Origin: Vanilla planifolia
Lineage: Eukaryota; Streptophyta; Magnoliopsida; Asparagales; Orchidaceae
NCBI GenBank assembly: GCA_023846275.1
Contig: CM043869.1
Coordinates: 17,455,501 to 17,519,500 of the forward strand
Length of the DNA: 64,000 nucleotides
Direction of reading: 5' to 3'
Shown here: positions 43,512-57,299 of the stretch, one piece after another
Layout of the letters: each line of letters starts with the position of its first letter
Position numbering within the stretch: position 1 is the stretch's first letter
Made by a program: the position numbers and the translations under genes
Notes under the pieces: model-generated
Told to the model about the DNA's origin: nothing
The model's database searches: none
Seen by the model: only the letters and a program-made list of their open reading frames with translations

Positions 43512-44560
43512 ATGAAATTGGGAGATGTAAATCTGAGTGATGAGGCTATTAGTATTAATAATGAGGGTATAGCCCCTCTATAGCTAAGAGTAGGAAGAGA
43601 GCATTTATTCGATGAACTGGTTAAATTCATATTATTAAGTAGAAGTGTAGCCCCTACAAAGAAATCTAAAGAAACTCATCACATAGATAAGTTGGTTGAA
43701 TAGTTTCTTAAGCTACATTCCCCTAAGTTTTTAGATGTAGTAGACCTTGTACAGGTAAAGTATTAGCTTGATGGTATCAAAATATTATTTGAAAGCATGC
43801 TTTACCCTAAAAACAAGAGTCTCTTTAGTAGCCCTTGTGATGAAAGGAGTTGCAAATGATTGATGGGTGGGCCAAAAAAGCTAAAGTTTGAAAATGGTTT
43901 ATCCCTCCTTCAGTAAGAAACCAAATATAAGATGAATTGAGCAGATTATATTATGAGAGCTTGGATATTATAGCTTATAAGTAGAAATTTTCATCACTTA
44001 CCAAATATATCTCTAAGATGGTAGCTATGAAAGAACAAAAATGTTATATGTTCAAGAAGAAGCTACAAGACTCTATTAATAGTATTATGACTTATTTGGA
44101 TTTTTCTTCATATAGAGAACTGATAGAGTTAGTTCATCGCACAAAATAGGATTAAGTGATAAGAGAGGTAAGAAGAAATTTAGAGAAAATAAAAAGATCA
44201 AATTTTACATCTAGAAGTGGCTTAAACTTCAAGAAACCAATTAAAAATGAATCAAGATTAATATCTCTTACCACTCCTACTAAATCAAGAATTAACCAAA
44301 AGGCACAATAACAAATACATACAAAATTTCACTAGGAAGGTTGTCACAATCCAAAATCAAGTAAATATTATAATTATCAATAAGTTGGATATATTGTTGC
44401 ATATTATCCTTAAAATGTTGAAGGAGAGAAAGGGAGTCAACAAGTGGTGGAATGAAATCTATCAAAAGATCTATAATAATAAGACCCAATCATGCACCTC
44501 AAGATGCATATGATTATAGTTGAGGATAGGCTTCCATTGCTCTATAACAGATTACATAAC
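43512..44560 (+). pseudogene. gag relic of the Tekay-like element
   Basis: Contains FLKLHSPKFLDVVDLVQVKY and IKILFESM, corresponding to the start of the gag capsid region (family pattern: F..L.PP.F.G..DP..A..WL..IE.IF). Multiple stops. The zinc knuckle is not clear. Confidence 0.65.
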
Positions 44561-44749
44561 CTCACATCTATGTCATCACACAAAAAGAGGCTCTTACATC
44601 ACTTGATGTCATCATAAGTACTCTTATGATGCAAGATATACTTGTAATAACTTTTATTTCATTATGGTGTATTATATTTTTTATATTAACTGATTTGATT
44701 GTATGATTTTTTACTAAAATGTATGTATTAAAAACTCTTCTTTTAGTAA

Positions 44750-47700
44750 AATTATCTACAAGAGAAGAGGTGAAAGTAGAAAAATATATTCAATAAGATG
44801 TGAAAATTAATGGGATGTCTTTTAAATCCCAATTAATTATTATAAAACTATCAAAATTTGATGTTATCTTCACTATAGATTAGTTAAAATTCTAGCAAGT
44901 CATTATTGATTATTGAGAAAAACAATTGAAGATTCACATAACAGATTATATTATATGACTTATTTTGGTAAAGGCAAGAAGATATCTATTATATCTACTT
45001 TGAATGTAGAAAGATTAGTAAGAAAAGGTTTTGAGTATTATCTAGCATTAATTAAAAATTTAAAAAGAAACAATTATAATTGTAAAAAGTTCCAATGGCC
45101 TGTGAATATCTAAATGTATTTTTTTAAGATTTAACTAGAATATCACCTGATAGAGAGATTGAATTTATGATTAATTTGGTGTCAGAAGTAAGACCAATCT
45201 CAAAAGCACCTTGTAGAATAATGCTACTTAAATTATAAGTATTAAAAATATAATTATAAGATTTGACTAATTAAAGGTTTTATTAGACTTAGTGTACCCT
45301 TGGGGTGCATCTGTGTTATTTTTTAAAAAAAAGATAGAAGCTTAAGGATGTTAACTAATTATAAAGAATTAAACAAGATCATCATTAAAAAGAAGTATCA
45401 TTTTCCCAAAAAAGATATATTTTTTAAACAATTATAAGGAGCTAAAGTTTTCTTAAAGATTGACTCGAGATCTCATTATCATCAACTAAAATTAAAAAAA
45501 GATATTTCAAAAACTACTTTTAAAAAAAGATACGATCATTTTGAATTTCTCTTATTACCTTTTAGTTTAATAAATGCTCCAACAACTTTCATGGATTTGA
45601 TAAATAAAGTATTCAGATAATGTTTAAATTATTTTATTATTATTTTTATTGATGATATCTTGATCTATTCTATAAATAAAGTAAAGCACAAAAGATACTT
45701 GCACCTAGTGTTATAGAGGATATAAGAGCACCAATTGTATGTTAAGTTCTCAAAATATAGTTTATATTTATCTAGTATATTTTTCTTGGGACATGTAGTT
45801 AGTGTAGAAGGAATCTCTATAGATTTTCAAAAAATAGTCGTTACTATTGCATGACCTATGCCCAGTAATGTAACTGAATATCAAGTTTCTTAGGTTTGGT
45901 TAGGTATTATAAAAAATTTGTGAAAAGATTTTCTCATATTGTGATACCATTAACAAGATTAATTAAGAAGACAGTAATTTTATAATAGAATGTAGACTAT
46001 GAAAAAGTTTTTTGAATTTTAAAAGAAAAGTTGACTACAACACCTATTTTAGCATTACTTGAGAAAGAAACTAAATTTTAGGTCTATATTGATGCATCTT
46101 TACAAAGTCTTTGGTGTATGATAATTTATAATGACAAGTTTTAGCTTTTATTTCTAAGTAGCTATGACATCATGAAAGAAATTATCCTATACATGATCTT
46201 AAGCTTTTTGCATTGTGTTTGTCTTAAAGATTTGGAGGCACTATCTTTATAGTGTAAAAAGTTATCTATTTACTAATTATCAAATTTTGAAGTATATTTT
46301 TACACAAAATAGTTAAATTTAAGATAATAGAAGTGTTTAGAACTACTTAAAGATTATGACATGAAGAGTATTTATCACCTAGGTAAAACTGATGTTATAA
46401 CTTATGCATTAAGTTAGAGAGTTAGTCTCTATAGCTTATTATTAAGCTCAAAAGAAACATAAGTAAAGTTGAAATGAACTAGATCAAATTAAATGCACTA
46501 TAAATACCTATGAAAAGTAACTTTTCTTAATTGGTTATTACAATAGAGTGATTGTAAGAATTGAATATTATTTAAGACACAATTGAAGAAATCCAACAAA
46601 TCAAGATTAAGATTGTTGAAGAAAAATAAAAAAAATTAATTTAAATGAAGGAGTTTTGTTTTATAAGAATAAAATATGTATTTTTTATAATAGATATATG
46701 AAAATAAACTTTATTGAAAGAGGCACATAGAACAAAGTATGAAATACAATTAATAATCATTAAAATGTATCATGACTTAAAACAAATATTTTTATGGAAT
46801 GATATGAAGAAATATGTCTATGATTATGTAAGAAAGTGTATAATATGTCAATAGGTGAAAGGGGAGCAACAAAAATCAAGTGGATTATTACAACCTCTTT
46901 CAATACCAATGTAGAAATGAGATGAAATATCAATGGATTTTATTGTCGGGTTATTGAAAACCAATCGAGGATATGATGCTATATAGGTAATTATTGATCG
47001 ATTAATAAAATTAACCCATTTTTATTCATTATAACATCTTATTTTATTGGAATATTAGCACATATTTATGTTGAACAAATTGTGAAATTACATGAAGCAT
47101 TGAAGGCAATTACATCGAATCAAGATTCTAAATTCATCTCATATTTCTAAAAAAAGGTACATGAAGCATTTGATACTCAATTAAGATTTAGCATAATTTT
47201 TCATCCTCAAATAGATAGACAAACTGAAAGAATTATAGACTTTGGAGGATATATAGAGACTAAGTATATATTTTGATGAAAATTAGGATACTCATCTAGC
47301 ATTGATTGAAATAAATTACAATAATAATTATCAATCAAGCATCAGAATGTCACCGTATGAGATACTATATGACACAAAATGTTAGTCATCCCAATATTGG
47401 TATGAAAGTAGGTGACAAAGCTTAATTGGACCCAGAAGTGATATATAAAATAACTCAAAAAATTTAAATAATTTATGAAAGAATACAAAAAGTATAAGAT
47501 CATCAAAAGAAGTACTATGACATAAAACACAAAAAAGTAGAATTCCAATAAATATATAATATGTTCCTAAAAGTGAGTCTAATGAAGGGTGTAACTCTAT
47601 TTGAAAAAAGTGAAAAGCTAAAGCCAAAGTATATTTGACTTTTCTAAATACTAGAAAGAGTTGAAAAAGTTACATTTAAGATAGCATTATCTCCAATATT

Positions 47701-47972
47701 GACACACATACATAATATATTTCACATTTTAGTTTTGATGAAAAAAATTGTTGATCCATCCCAAATAATGCAAATATGATACAAACATCATAAAAGGACA
47801 ACTAAATATGAGTTATGAAAAGAAGCCTATTGGAATATTGACCAAATAAATCAATCAATTAAGGAAGAGAGCAATTACTATGGTAAAAGTACAATGACAT
47901 AATCAAGTAGAATGTGAAGTTATTTGGAAACTCAAGGATGCTATAAAAAAGAAGTATCCTCGACTATTCTAA
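44750..47972 (+). pseudogene. Protease-RT-RNase H-integrase-chromodomain relic of the Tekay-like element
   Basis: Pieces seen: INGMSFKSQLIIIKLSKFDV (protease end), MLTNYKELNKIIIKKKYHFP and [16 protein letters not shown] (RT), FIDDILIYS (catalytic box, intact), integrase ISMDFI and VIIDRLIKLTHF, SPYEILYD, and the terminal KDAIKKKYPRLF followed by TAA. Between them are many stops and frameshifts. Open frames at 44913-45113 and 47924-48124 overlap it out of context and are not separate genes. Confidence 0.83.
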
Positions 47973-48007
47973 ACTTTGAGAACAATTCCTATAAGGATGG
48001 AAGAATT

Positions 48008-48485
48008 TGTAACATCATCGATCGTCAAGTTAGGTATGAATTGGTATGTGTCATAAAATATATCAAAATCTTAAAAAATAAAATATTTCAAAATATAAAA
48101 AAAATTAATAAAAAAATTAGATAGAGCTCGTTGAGATGAGTCTAATGACATTTGTTTCATCTCAATCATAATACATTTGGAATTTGTGTGGATTATTAAA
48201 GCTAATTAGAACAAAGATTATATATATATAATTTCTATTTTGGAAAATAGAATTTCGTTTTTGTCCTCCCCTCATATCTGACACGTCTATATGTCCAATA
48301 GAACTCTATAGTAGCAATTTCATATGGTCTCCAGAAGCTTCATCGAAACTCATTCCATCAGCAATGAAGACTCTAGGAATCATTGAAACATCGACAGAAA
48401 AGCAAAAAGGAGAAGTTTGGTGCGGTAGCGAGGAATCGTGAGTTTCAAACTCATCATTTGTACTTTTTTGCTTTTGAAGTATAGT
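48008..48485 (+). repeat. Truncated 3' LTR of the Tekay-like element
   Basis: Begins TGTAACATC and aligns with 41003 onward for about 480 bp (TATTTCAAAATATAAAAAA, TTAAAGCTAATTAGAAC, then the GAGGAATC block). After about 48485 the similarity is lost, whereas the 5' copy continues for 1.7 kb more. Confidence 0.7.
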
Positions 48486-49649
48486 TGTTATATATGTGAA
48501 AAAACTATTATTGTTTTATATCTTAATCTAATTGAAAATGTTCAAAAACAAAATTTGAAACGTGTCTTATGATTATCCTTACCTAAAATGTTGTTTTGTT
48601 CCTTCAAATTTATGTGCACTTTAATGTATCCTTATAATTATGTTATTATATGCATTATTGAGAGAAAAAGATAGGTAGCGTGTGACAATAATGAAGCAAG
48701 ATGCACGGATATTGAAAGATTGCTAAGCTAGTTAAACATGCATGCAAGCACTTGGAAGCCTTTTTTTGTTACTTATTTTTCTTTTCATTCTTGTTATTTC
48801 TCCTTCCCTTTCCTTAATGGTTCTTTAACAATCTTTGTTGTCTCAATGGTGGCATTCTCAATCTAACATGGCTCTTTTCTGACAACGTTCTCCTCTTCCA
48901 TGTTCAATCCTTTTGTCAACTCCTTTTTTTATTCTCTTGGTCTCTCTCATTTTCTCACACTCTATCCACCTTATTCTCCCTCTTCTTCACTTTTCAATGA
49001 AGTTAAAGGCCTTTGGCCTTGAAGATCTTAAGAACTTTGAAGCTACCTTGGAAAGTTATGAAGTCTTATTACTTTTTAATAATTAGTTGTTATTAAATTG
49101 TGTGCTATTATAATGCTATCAATATAATGCAATAATATTCAAGCATATGCTAGTTTAATATTTTAGATAAGTAATAATCAATCATGATAATAAGTTCAAT
49201 ATTGAGCCATTTCATGGAGCATGTAGTTCAAATTTTTGCAAAAATGAGCTTTTTATTTTCAATCTAAAAAGTTGTGATAATTTTTATTTACAAAAAATAA
49301 ACATCAAATTTTTACCATTCATATTTTTTAAAAAATACATAATTAATTCATATCTGCAAGAAAATTAAGTTATCATGGGATTATAAACCTTCCCTTTTAC
49401 AAAACTTTTGGTCATCAAAACTACCCAAAACAACTTAGGAATCTTTTTTAGCATTTTCTCTTCAAATTCCTAGTTGGCTTCTCTTTTGTTTTGATTTGTC
49501 CTTAATACTATTACAATTAGGATGTGCTTGTTTATTAACTACTTGTTGTCTCTAGCTGAAATCTTCTTAAAAGTAGTTACATAACTCAAGTTGGGTTGCA
49601 CGACCATTAAAATAGAATCATAATGAATGGTATATGATGAATCAAATAA
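48486..49649. other. Unassigned intergenic sequence
   Basis: AT-rich; includes a pyrimidine-rich stretch at 48770-48990. I see no gene. Confidence 0.45.
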
Positions 49650-50300
49650 ATTCTTTCATAGTGAAGTAATATGAAATGAATTGTATACAATGCCAATTAT
49701 CTCAAAGGTCTAGTGAACCTAGTCTTGAGATTTTTCTATCCATTCAAATCTAAAAACACCTTTAATGAGACTTATTTTCAAGAATAAATGATTTCTTTCT
49801 TAAAATTCTATCTTTTTTGTTTCTATCATCATAGTATTTCTTTAGATAATCTTGAGTCATTCACATTTGATTTTGAATTATCTAAACTTTCTTATGGCAT
49901 TGTCCACAAATTATAGTCTCAAAATAAATCTTTCTTTATTCTCATACTTGCACAAATACAACATATACTTTCTACCATAAAGAGCTTTGAATGGTGCCAT
50001 CGTCATGTAGGTATAAACATTTTTTTTGTATATTCAAACTCAACCAAAGAGAAATGGTATTCTTAACATTCCTTACAGTCTAGTATGCACAATCTTAATA
50101 AATCTACTAAAGTCTAATTGATCCTCTTGATCTTCATGTCAACTTATGAATAAATAGTCATGCTAGACTTCATCTCTAAGCAAAATTCTTGGTGGACTTC
50201 TTTAAAAAACTAGAATGTAAACTCAAGATGATGCTTTGAAACAATGGCCTTTGAGATGCCACATAACTTGACAATCTGATCTATATACAAAACATTTTTT
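49650..50300 (-). pseudogene. Gypsy integrase fragment (Tekay-like)
   Basis: In minus reading: IVKLCGISKAIVSKHHLEFT, LVDLLRLCILDCKECQEYHF, SLVEFEY, MAPFKALYGRKY and LKISLIKGVFRFEW. These follow the integrase core and C-terminal region of Tekay-like elements in order. The strand is opposite to the neighbouring element, so it is a separate insertion or an inverted piece. Confidence 0.75.
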
Positions 50301-51479
50301 TAACAAATCTTTAATTTTGTTAGGCAAAAATTAAGTTTACTTAATAAAAAACTCTTTCATTACTAAAATAGCATTTTCAATATGGTGAATCAAGCCATTC
50401 TCTTCACGTTACCTCAATTGTTACGGTGTAAGCTATCACTTTCTCATATGTAAGCTATCACTTCTCACTTAAAAGTATTATAAATCAATGTGCCTACTAT
50501 CATCTTGACTTGCCCCAAAAGCATATTGTCCAAAATCAATCTCTACAAATATTATGTGTATAACTACTCCAATTCTCTAAGCTATCATCAAGTGCTTCTT
50601 TCAGCACCAACCATCTCTTTCATTAACCTTTAGTGCTATTGATCTTGGATGTTCATTTGAATAAGTGTCAAGCATTTTTCCTAGTAGCAAGTCTCCATGG
50701 CAAAACATAGGCATCATCGTGCTTTTTTTTTGCTATGATTCAACCCAAAAATTATCATTATATTGTATTTTCCATTTCTAATGAAAACCAAAAAAATAAT
50801 TTGATCAATAAATATGTACACTACATTTAATATTATTTTGCCACAACGTAATGGCAAACATAAAATAGTATTTTACTACAATATCTTACTAATCATAAAA
50901 AGAATTTTTAAACATCTTTTCTTGATTAATTCATTTAATATCCTACCTTATTGCATCAACTAGTACTTTAACATAAGTGAAAGAGAAATTAGATACAAAC
51001 ACAAACATTTACCATTCAAATAAATTTTTAGATTGAGATTAAAACTCTTAGATTCTAATGGATTACTTAATTTATAGGGTTAAATCTAACCTTAAAAAAG
51101 CACAACCCAACTTCATTCAAAACATGTCCAAAAGGACCCACACAAGCTTTCAAACTTCAAATAACAAGTGTTCTTATAATAGAGCTGAAAGCATGTTGTT
51201 TCCCTTACTTAAATTTATACATACTTATGAGAAATAGTGAACACATTAAATTATAAGTGCTAGGGAAATCAAAGCATAATAAACATGGGCAAAGGAGGTC
51301 ATACATATAAAAGAGCTTCATTCTTCTTCTAAATGGAAAGATACAAATGGAGAACTTTCTTTACAAATTGGAGTCCCTCACTCTTGTGATGCTTAAGCTC
51401 ATTTGGGAACACCAAAATTGTAGCACTTCAGTTTGTCAATCCAAGCAAAATGCATGAAAAAAAATTCTTCGTTAGCTTT
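50301..51479. other. Unassigned intergenic sequence
   Basis: AT-rich, no domain recognised; it may be more of the minus-strand element. Confidence 0.4.
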
Positions 51480-51705
51480 GCAAAGGCAACAAATGTAGAA
51501 TAAAGAAGTTATTTAATCAATTATAGGGAGTTAAAATATTTTTAAAAATTAACTTGAGATCTAACTATCATCACATGAAGATTAGAATATAAAATATTTC
51601 AAAAAAACTACTTTTGGAACTATATATAGTCATTTTAAATTTCTTGTGTTACCTTTTGGATTAACAAATGCTCCAATAGTCTTTTATGAACTTAATGAAC
51701 AAAAG
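51480..51705 (+). pseudogene. Gypsy RT fragment
   Basis: Reads LFNQL, stop, GVKIFLKINLRSNYHHMKI and then, across a frameshift, a piece of the [12 protein letters not shown] region. It parallels 45420-45600 of the Tekay-like element but is a different copy. A purine-rich GAGAGA stretch follows at 51705-51760. Confidence 0.68.
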
Positions 51706-51760
51706 AGAAGAGAATAAGAGAAGGAGAGAGAGAGAGGGAGAAAGGGAGAGAGTGCAAGTG

Positions 51761-54700
51761 CTGTAAAAGAATTATTTATTTCTTGGCAAGAGGGATCAAG
51801 ACAAAATGAGAGAATACATTATAACATCTATAGAATACTCAAAGGAAAAGAGGATTTTAATCATGAAAATGCATGTAATTTTAGAATCAATCCATAACAA
51901 GACATTACAATTGAAAAAAAGATAGACAAACTTATACATATATGTATATGTTTGTCGTATACTTAATGACCACAATAAGGCAATTGAGTAGAGAGTTATA
52001 AATTTCAATAATGATTGTAATCTTTTCTTGTATTGATATTGATTATGAACTTTTGAAATAACATGATATTATTATTGTTTTATAAGAATATTGTATATAA
52101 CTTGATGTAATATCATGAAGTTATAATATTGTGATAAAGGTCACTAAAGAAAATTGTAAAAGTGATCAGGAAACACTAGTTGTCTCTAAGGAAAAGAAAA
52201 AAAGAAAGAAATGAAGTAAGAAAAAAATTAGTAAAAAGGTAATGCAAGGTTCTAATAGTGCACTAATGTTAGTTGTCCAAAATAATGATTATTATTTTAG
52301 AATAATATCTTCTTGAGATGAATGAAATAAGTTATCAATAAAGTTATTATTATTTAGAATAATAATAACTTGGGGAATAAGTCTAATATGATTATGAAAA
52401 GTCTAACATTAAACCAATTAAAAAATTGCATTAAAAAACATAATGGAAAAGCATCAAAAGAAAATTGTAAGGTTTCTGAAATGAAGGTTAGTGGTTTAAA
52501 ACCATAAAATGACATTTTGTTTCTTATGCATATTATATGTTTATATATTTAACATATGAGATTGACATAGCATGAAACATTACCCCTATTATGCTTATTT
52601 TACATGCATGTTACAATGTTTTTGCCATCGAGTTAGCGACAATTGAATTAATTTATGTTATGGCCTAACTTTTCAAGTTAGGATAAGGCAAAGTATGAGA
52701 CTCCAAGGGAATAATAAGAGTAATAACTCATGTTTATTTACCAAGTAATGTTTACCCTTATTATCATGTTGTATAAGTCATTGTGACAACAATTTTTATA
52801 TTTCAATAGCATAGACTTGTTATAGTATAAGAATGATAAATACTTGTATTAGATTAATTATTTTGTTACAATGTAAGAACTTATGTTTTAAAATAATATG
52901 AGTTTAAATATTGCTTCCATCATGGTTTTAAAAAATATGACTATATTTCAATTGGTTTCAAAATATTGAACATATGGCTTTTATTTGTTATTTAAAAAAT
53001 GTGTTCTCAAAACTAAAAAAAGAAAGTAAAAGAGAGAGACGACGTGGCTACAAACTCAAAAAGACAAGTGAGGTCAACCACAAAAATAAAGGGATCTAGC
53101 CACTACAAGTTTCATCAAGAGCAAGAGAAAAAGAAAAATAAGGAATGAAAACTTGTTTTTTGAGTAGAAGAAATAAGTAGAAGCTATAGTTATGAGTATT
53201 TAAGAAAAAGAAAGGTGTTGTTATGATAAACAAATCAAGGAATTAAGGAACATTTGGTTGTTATAATAAATAAGGAAATCAAAGGAGGTTGAATAAGGAG
53301 CTTATTAAAATTTATGAAAAAGAATTAAAATCATGTTAAGTAATTATGGCATGAAGAGTTCAAGACAAATACAACAAAAATCAGCTTTCTTAGTATTTTG
53401 GCTTGATTCAGTCTCGCATGCTTTAGGAGATTGAAGAGTAAGAGGATGCTAGCTATGAGACTATGTTCAAGTGTTCTTGTTATATTTTCTTATTTTTGAT
53501 TCTTGGAATTTCAATGAAAACGGATTTTAGAATCCTTTTATAAGCAATTTAAGCGAAGGAAATCGATTGTTGAGTGGCTTTTCAAGCTCACCATTCATGA
53601 CATCAGATAAATGGTACATCTAAATAACAGTGTTAAGTATTTTACAAATGAGAAAAATAAGAATTAAAGAGATATTAGGAAATTGGGCTTATTATGAATT
53701 GGTAAGTAGATATATTGTAATAACAAAAATTAAGCATGATTTCTATATATAGGAAGTCATAGAGAAAGAGAAATATGATTAAGATCAACTCAATAAAAGT
53801 AGGTAACTTAATATAACTGTATTGTAAGTATATTGTGATATTTATTTATGAATAATGAATTAACATGACATAATAACATGACATCATTTTCTTTATGTAT
53901 ATGTGTTTTGATAATATGTAACACAATTTTAGTTTAATTTTTGCATGTTATTAAATTGAATAACATGCATCTAGGTAATTCATCATAATATTATATGTAC
54001 ATTAGAACATTAGAAGAGGAATTTGATAGAGAAAGTAAATGAAAATAAGTTTATGAGCCTTACGATAGTTATCAGATGAGCTTAAGATATGACTTGGTCT
54101 TTATAGGCTTTATGTTACATCAGTGATAGTATTGGTATGATATATAGATATGATGTAATGATATAACTTGATGATATTGTATGATATGATAAATGAAATA
54201 TTTGCTTAATGACATATTCTAAGAAACCACAATAAAATCTTGAATTTCTCCTTAGTTCTTTATGCTTATATATTTTGGATTTAATATTGATATTTATAAT
54301 TTTACTAAAGCATAATAAAATAATAATAATTTGAGATGCATTTTAGGATGCATGCCTAACAAAGTGTGTTAGATTCTCATATATATGAAAGAACTCATTG
54401 TAAGAGATCCATTGGTACATGATTCATAATTTTTAAAAGTCATTTTAATTTGTTTTAAATTATTATAATAGAAAGGATTAAAGGATTTACATGTTATAAT
54501 TTATGAAATCTCTTTAAACGTTTACATTTTTTATTCCATCTAATTCCTTAAGTAGCAAAGAGGGATAAATTTGTCTTTTGAGCAAAGCATCATCAAAAAG
54601 CTCCTTGGAATTAATTTTTTGAGAATGTTAAGTTTTCCCCTTGCATGAAGATTTTATTTGCAAAAGGTTTGGAGTGCTTGAGCTATGAGAAGAAGAAAGG

Positions 54701-56875
54701 ATTTGCATATAGTTGTAGAGCCATAGGAGCAAATACTAGAGTTGGAGGAATAAGCATCCAAAGTGTAACTTGTTAAGAAGTCATGAAGTGAGTTCATGGA
54801 GATTGTTTATGCTATTCTATTATCCAAAAGTTGGAATCAGGGTTGTTGTGTTTAAGGAAAATAACAACCTAAAGAAGTTAAAAAGAAGCTGGTGACCATA
54901 ATAGGAGAATTATGAGGTACTAATTGAGAGTTACAAGGTGTAGCAAACTAAAACCAACAAATTATAAGAAAATGTTGTAAGGAGCTTGGGGGACCTTTAA
55001 AAGAGCTCTCAAGTTTCTATAAAAATGACAAGATTAAGATATGGGTTTTAAATATTTTGTTAGACATTTTGGTTAATCCTTATTGTCTAACATTTATTAA
55101 GTAGAAAGTTTGGATTTTATTAAGATTATATTAGTGTTGATTTACCATCTTTTGAGTTTTTTTGAGGTGTTATCTTGGTATGTGATTCCAATTCTTACTT
55201 GCTAAGAGTTATTTCGGGTTATCAGTTAATTCAATGGATTGTGGTTTTGAGCTTGGGTTTTACTTTCATTTTTTGTCCAACAATGTCATTACAAGCTTCT
55301 ATGATGGTCTTGTTTAGAGTTAAGTTATTATCTTTTGAGTAATTGACATATTAGAGGGACTGTATGTGTTCCTCGAGATTCTTTATTGACATTCCTTTAA
55401 CTTTGATTGACTTTGAATGCTAAGAAACTAATAATCAGATTTGGTTTCTAAATGGTTGTACCAAGAAGGAAACTAGATGAGCTAATTAGCTCTATTGTGG
55501 TTTGGGTGTTTGCAAATGTTTTTGTTTAAAGATTTTTTTATTATAAGAAAAAAACAATGTCTGTGCATATTTTGATTATTTAAGAAACAAAGGAAAAGGG
55601 AAAGCTAGAGTGAGAACTTTTCCAATAAACTAAGTGAACAAACTAAATTGAGATATAAGTAGAGATTGTTATATACTCATAAGCATTGCATTCATACGAG
55701 CATAAAAAGCATTACATCATCTAATATGTGTATAAAAGTGTTATGAAATATTATGATATGTTTATTAGAATTATTCATGGAATGAGATGTGATAGAGATA
55801 TTTGTGTGATACATTTGATGTTATTCATACTAAAGCATGTTTGATGAAAATGCTAATAAACATATAAAAAAGTAATGAGAACTATGATTTAGCTGTATAA
55901 GCCTAATGATAATAATATGATACATGATGAGAAAGATTTGTGTTTTCCAATGATATTATCCTTAGAATCCATACTTTGCTATGACTATGGGATGGATGAT
56001 TCTAAATGATATGGCACCACTATTATTATGAGCTTAATAAGCAAATTGGTAGTGAACTTTTTACTCAGTTATTGTTATAAACTAGATAAGCTAAGCAATT
56101 TATTACTGTAGGTTAGATGAGAATAGATGATATGTTACCACTATCATTATAAGATAGATCAACGATGATCATATGATATGTCTATAGGTAAAGGCCTAAA
56201 TACGTGAAATAATGAGATCTTATGGGGTTGAGGGATAATGGTCATCTAGGAATACATAATCCTTATATTAAGAAAAAAAGAGAATGAAATAGGAATATGA
56301 GAAATAGCTAAAGAATAACATGTAATATAATTATTATATTATGAAAAAAAATAATTTGATATATATATATATATTTGTATGAGTATAAACACAATATATA
56401 TTATATCATATTGATATGCATTTATTAAGTACTTTATAGATGTTATGCATTTGTTATTAGTTTATTGTTATTGTGAATTGTTTCCTTTATGTCATTACTT
56501 ACATATTTTTATAGCTATTTGTTTGTCTATTGAGTTGTAAATTCCATCCCCTATTTACATTATAGGTCAATAAACAAATGTGCATAGAGTTGGGGAAGTT
56601 AGTCACAACTAACATAAGTTTTTAAGAGTGTTGTGGGGTGAGCATGAGTTGCTATGACTACTTTCAAATATTGAACTCTACAATTTTCTTATTCTTTGTT
56701 ATGATTATTACAATGGTTCTTTGGGTTTTGGAAAAGTAGGTTAAAAAAATATTATGCTTTATCTTCACCATTATATCTAAGGAGCTTTATTTTTTTTCTT
56801 TATTCTTTACATTAATATTTTTTAGATAATTATCACATATATTATCAAGTAGGAAAAAATAAATGGATCCTGAAA
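51761..56875 (+). other. Unassigned, probably long LTR sequence before the next gag
   Basis: No coding domain. Several features suit Gypsy LTRs: a CTCACCATTCATGAC block near 53590 like those in the 41-kb LTR, and irregular repeats at 55960-56170 (GATGATATGNNACCACTATNATTAT). It stops just before a primer-site-like sequence at 56879. LTR limits cannot be set. Confidence 0.4.
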
Positions 56876-56878
56876 GGG

Positions 56879-56898
56879 TGACATCAAAGCTTAGAGTT
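56879..56898 (+). other. Decayed primer-binding site of the second Tekay-like element
   Basis: GTGACATCAAAGCTTAGAG resembles the TGGTATCAGAGCYTAG primer context; gag-like sequence follows. Confidence 0.45.
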
Positions 56899-57299
56899 GA
56901 TAAATTATATATAGTTTAAAATCATCTTTGATTAAGTAATGAAATTGCTACAAAATATATATTGCATATTTGTATATAGTTTAACATTGACTTTAAGTTT
57001 TTCAATATATTTATGAAGATTTACTTGGACTACAAAAAAGGGCAAACATGGCCTCTAAAAGGGCATAATCTTGTAACATTACTAAGAAAAGATAGATAAA
57101 AATAATAATTAGGTGATCAGAATATTTCAATCTAATTGTCATTTATATCTATACAGCATTTGGGCAAAACATGAGAAAGCTTCCAAATCAACATACCAAT
57201 TAAACAATTTCATAGAATGTATGATTTATAAGAGATCCTATCCCCCTTGTGGAAAAAAAAATTAAATTAAATAAATAAACAAAACTTTTGTTTGCATGG

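Larger units (their letters stand above)
41003..48485 (+). mobile_element. Tekay/Del-like chromovirus (Ty3/Gypsy), decayed, 3' LTR truncated
   Basis: Order on the plus strand: 5' LTR, a degraded initiator-Met primer site TGATATCAGAG at 43220, gag, protease, RT (PWGASVLFFKKK near 45300; FIDDILIYS near 45645), RNase H (near 46080-46240), integrase (near 46700-47390) and a C-terminal chromodomain-type ending (LRKRAITMVKV and VIWKLKDAIKKKYPRLF) at 47972, then the start of a 3' LTR. Presence of the chromodomain tail and its wording point to Tekay/Del. Stops occur in every domain. Confidence 0.85.
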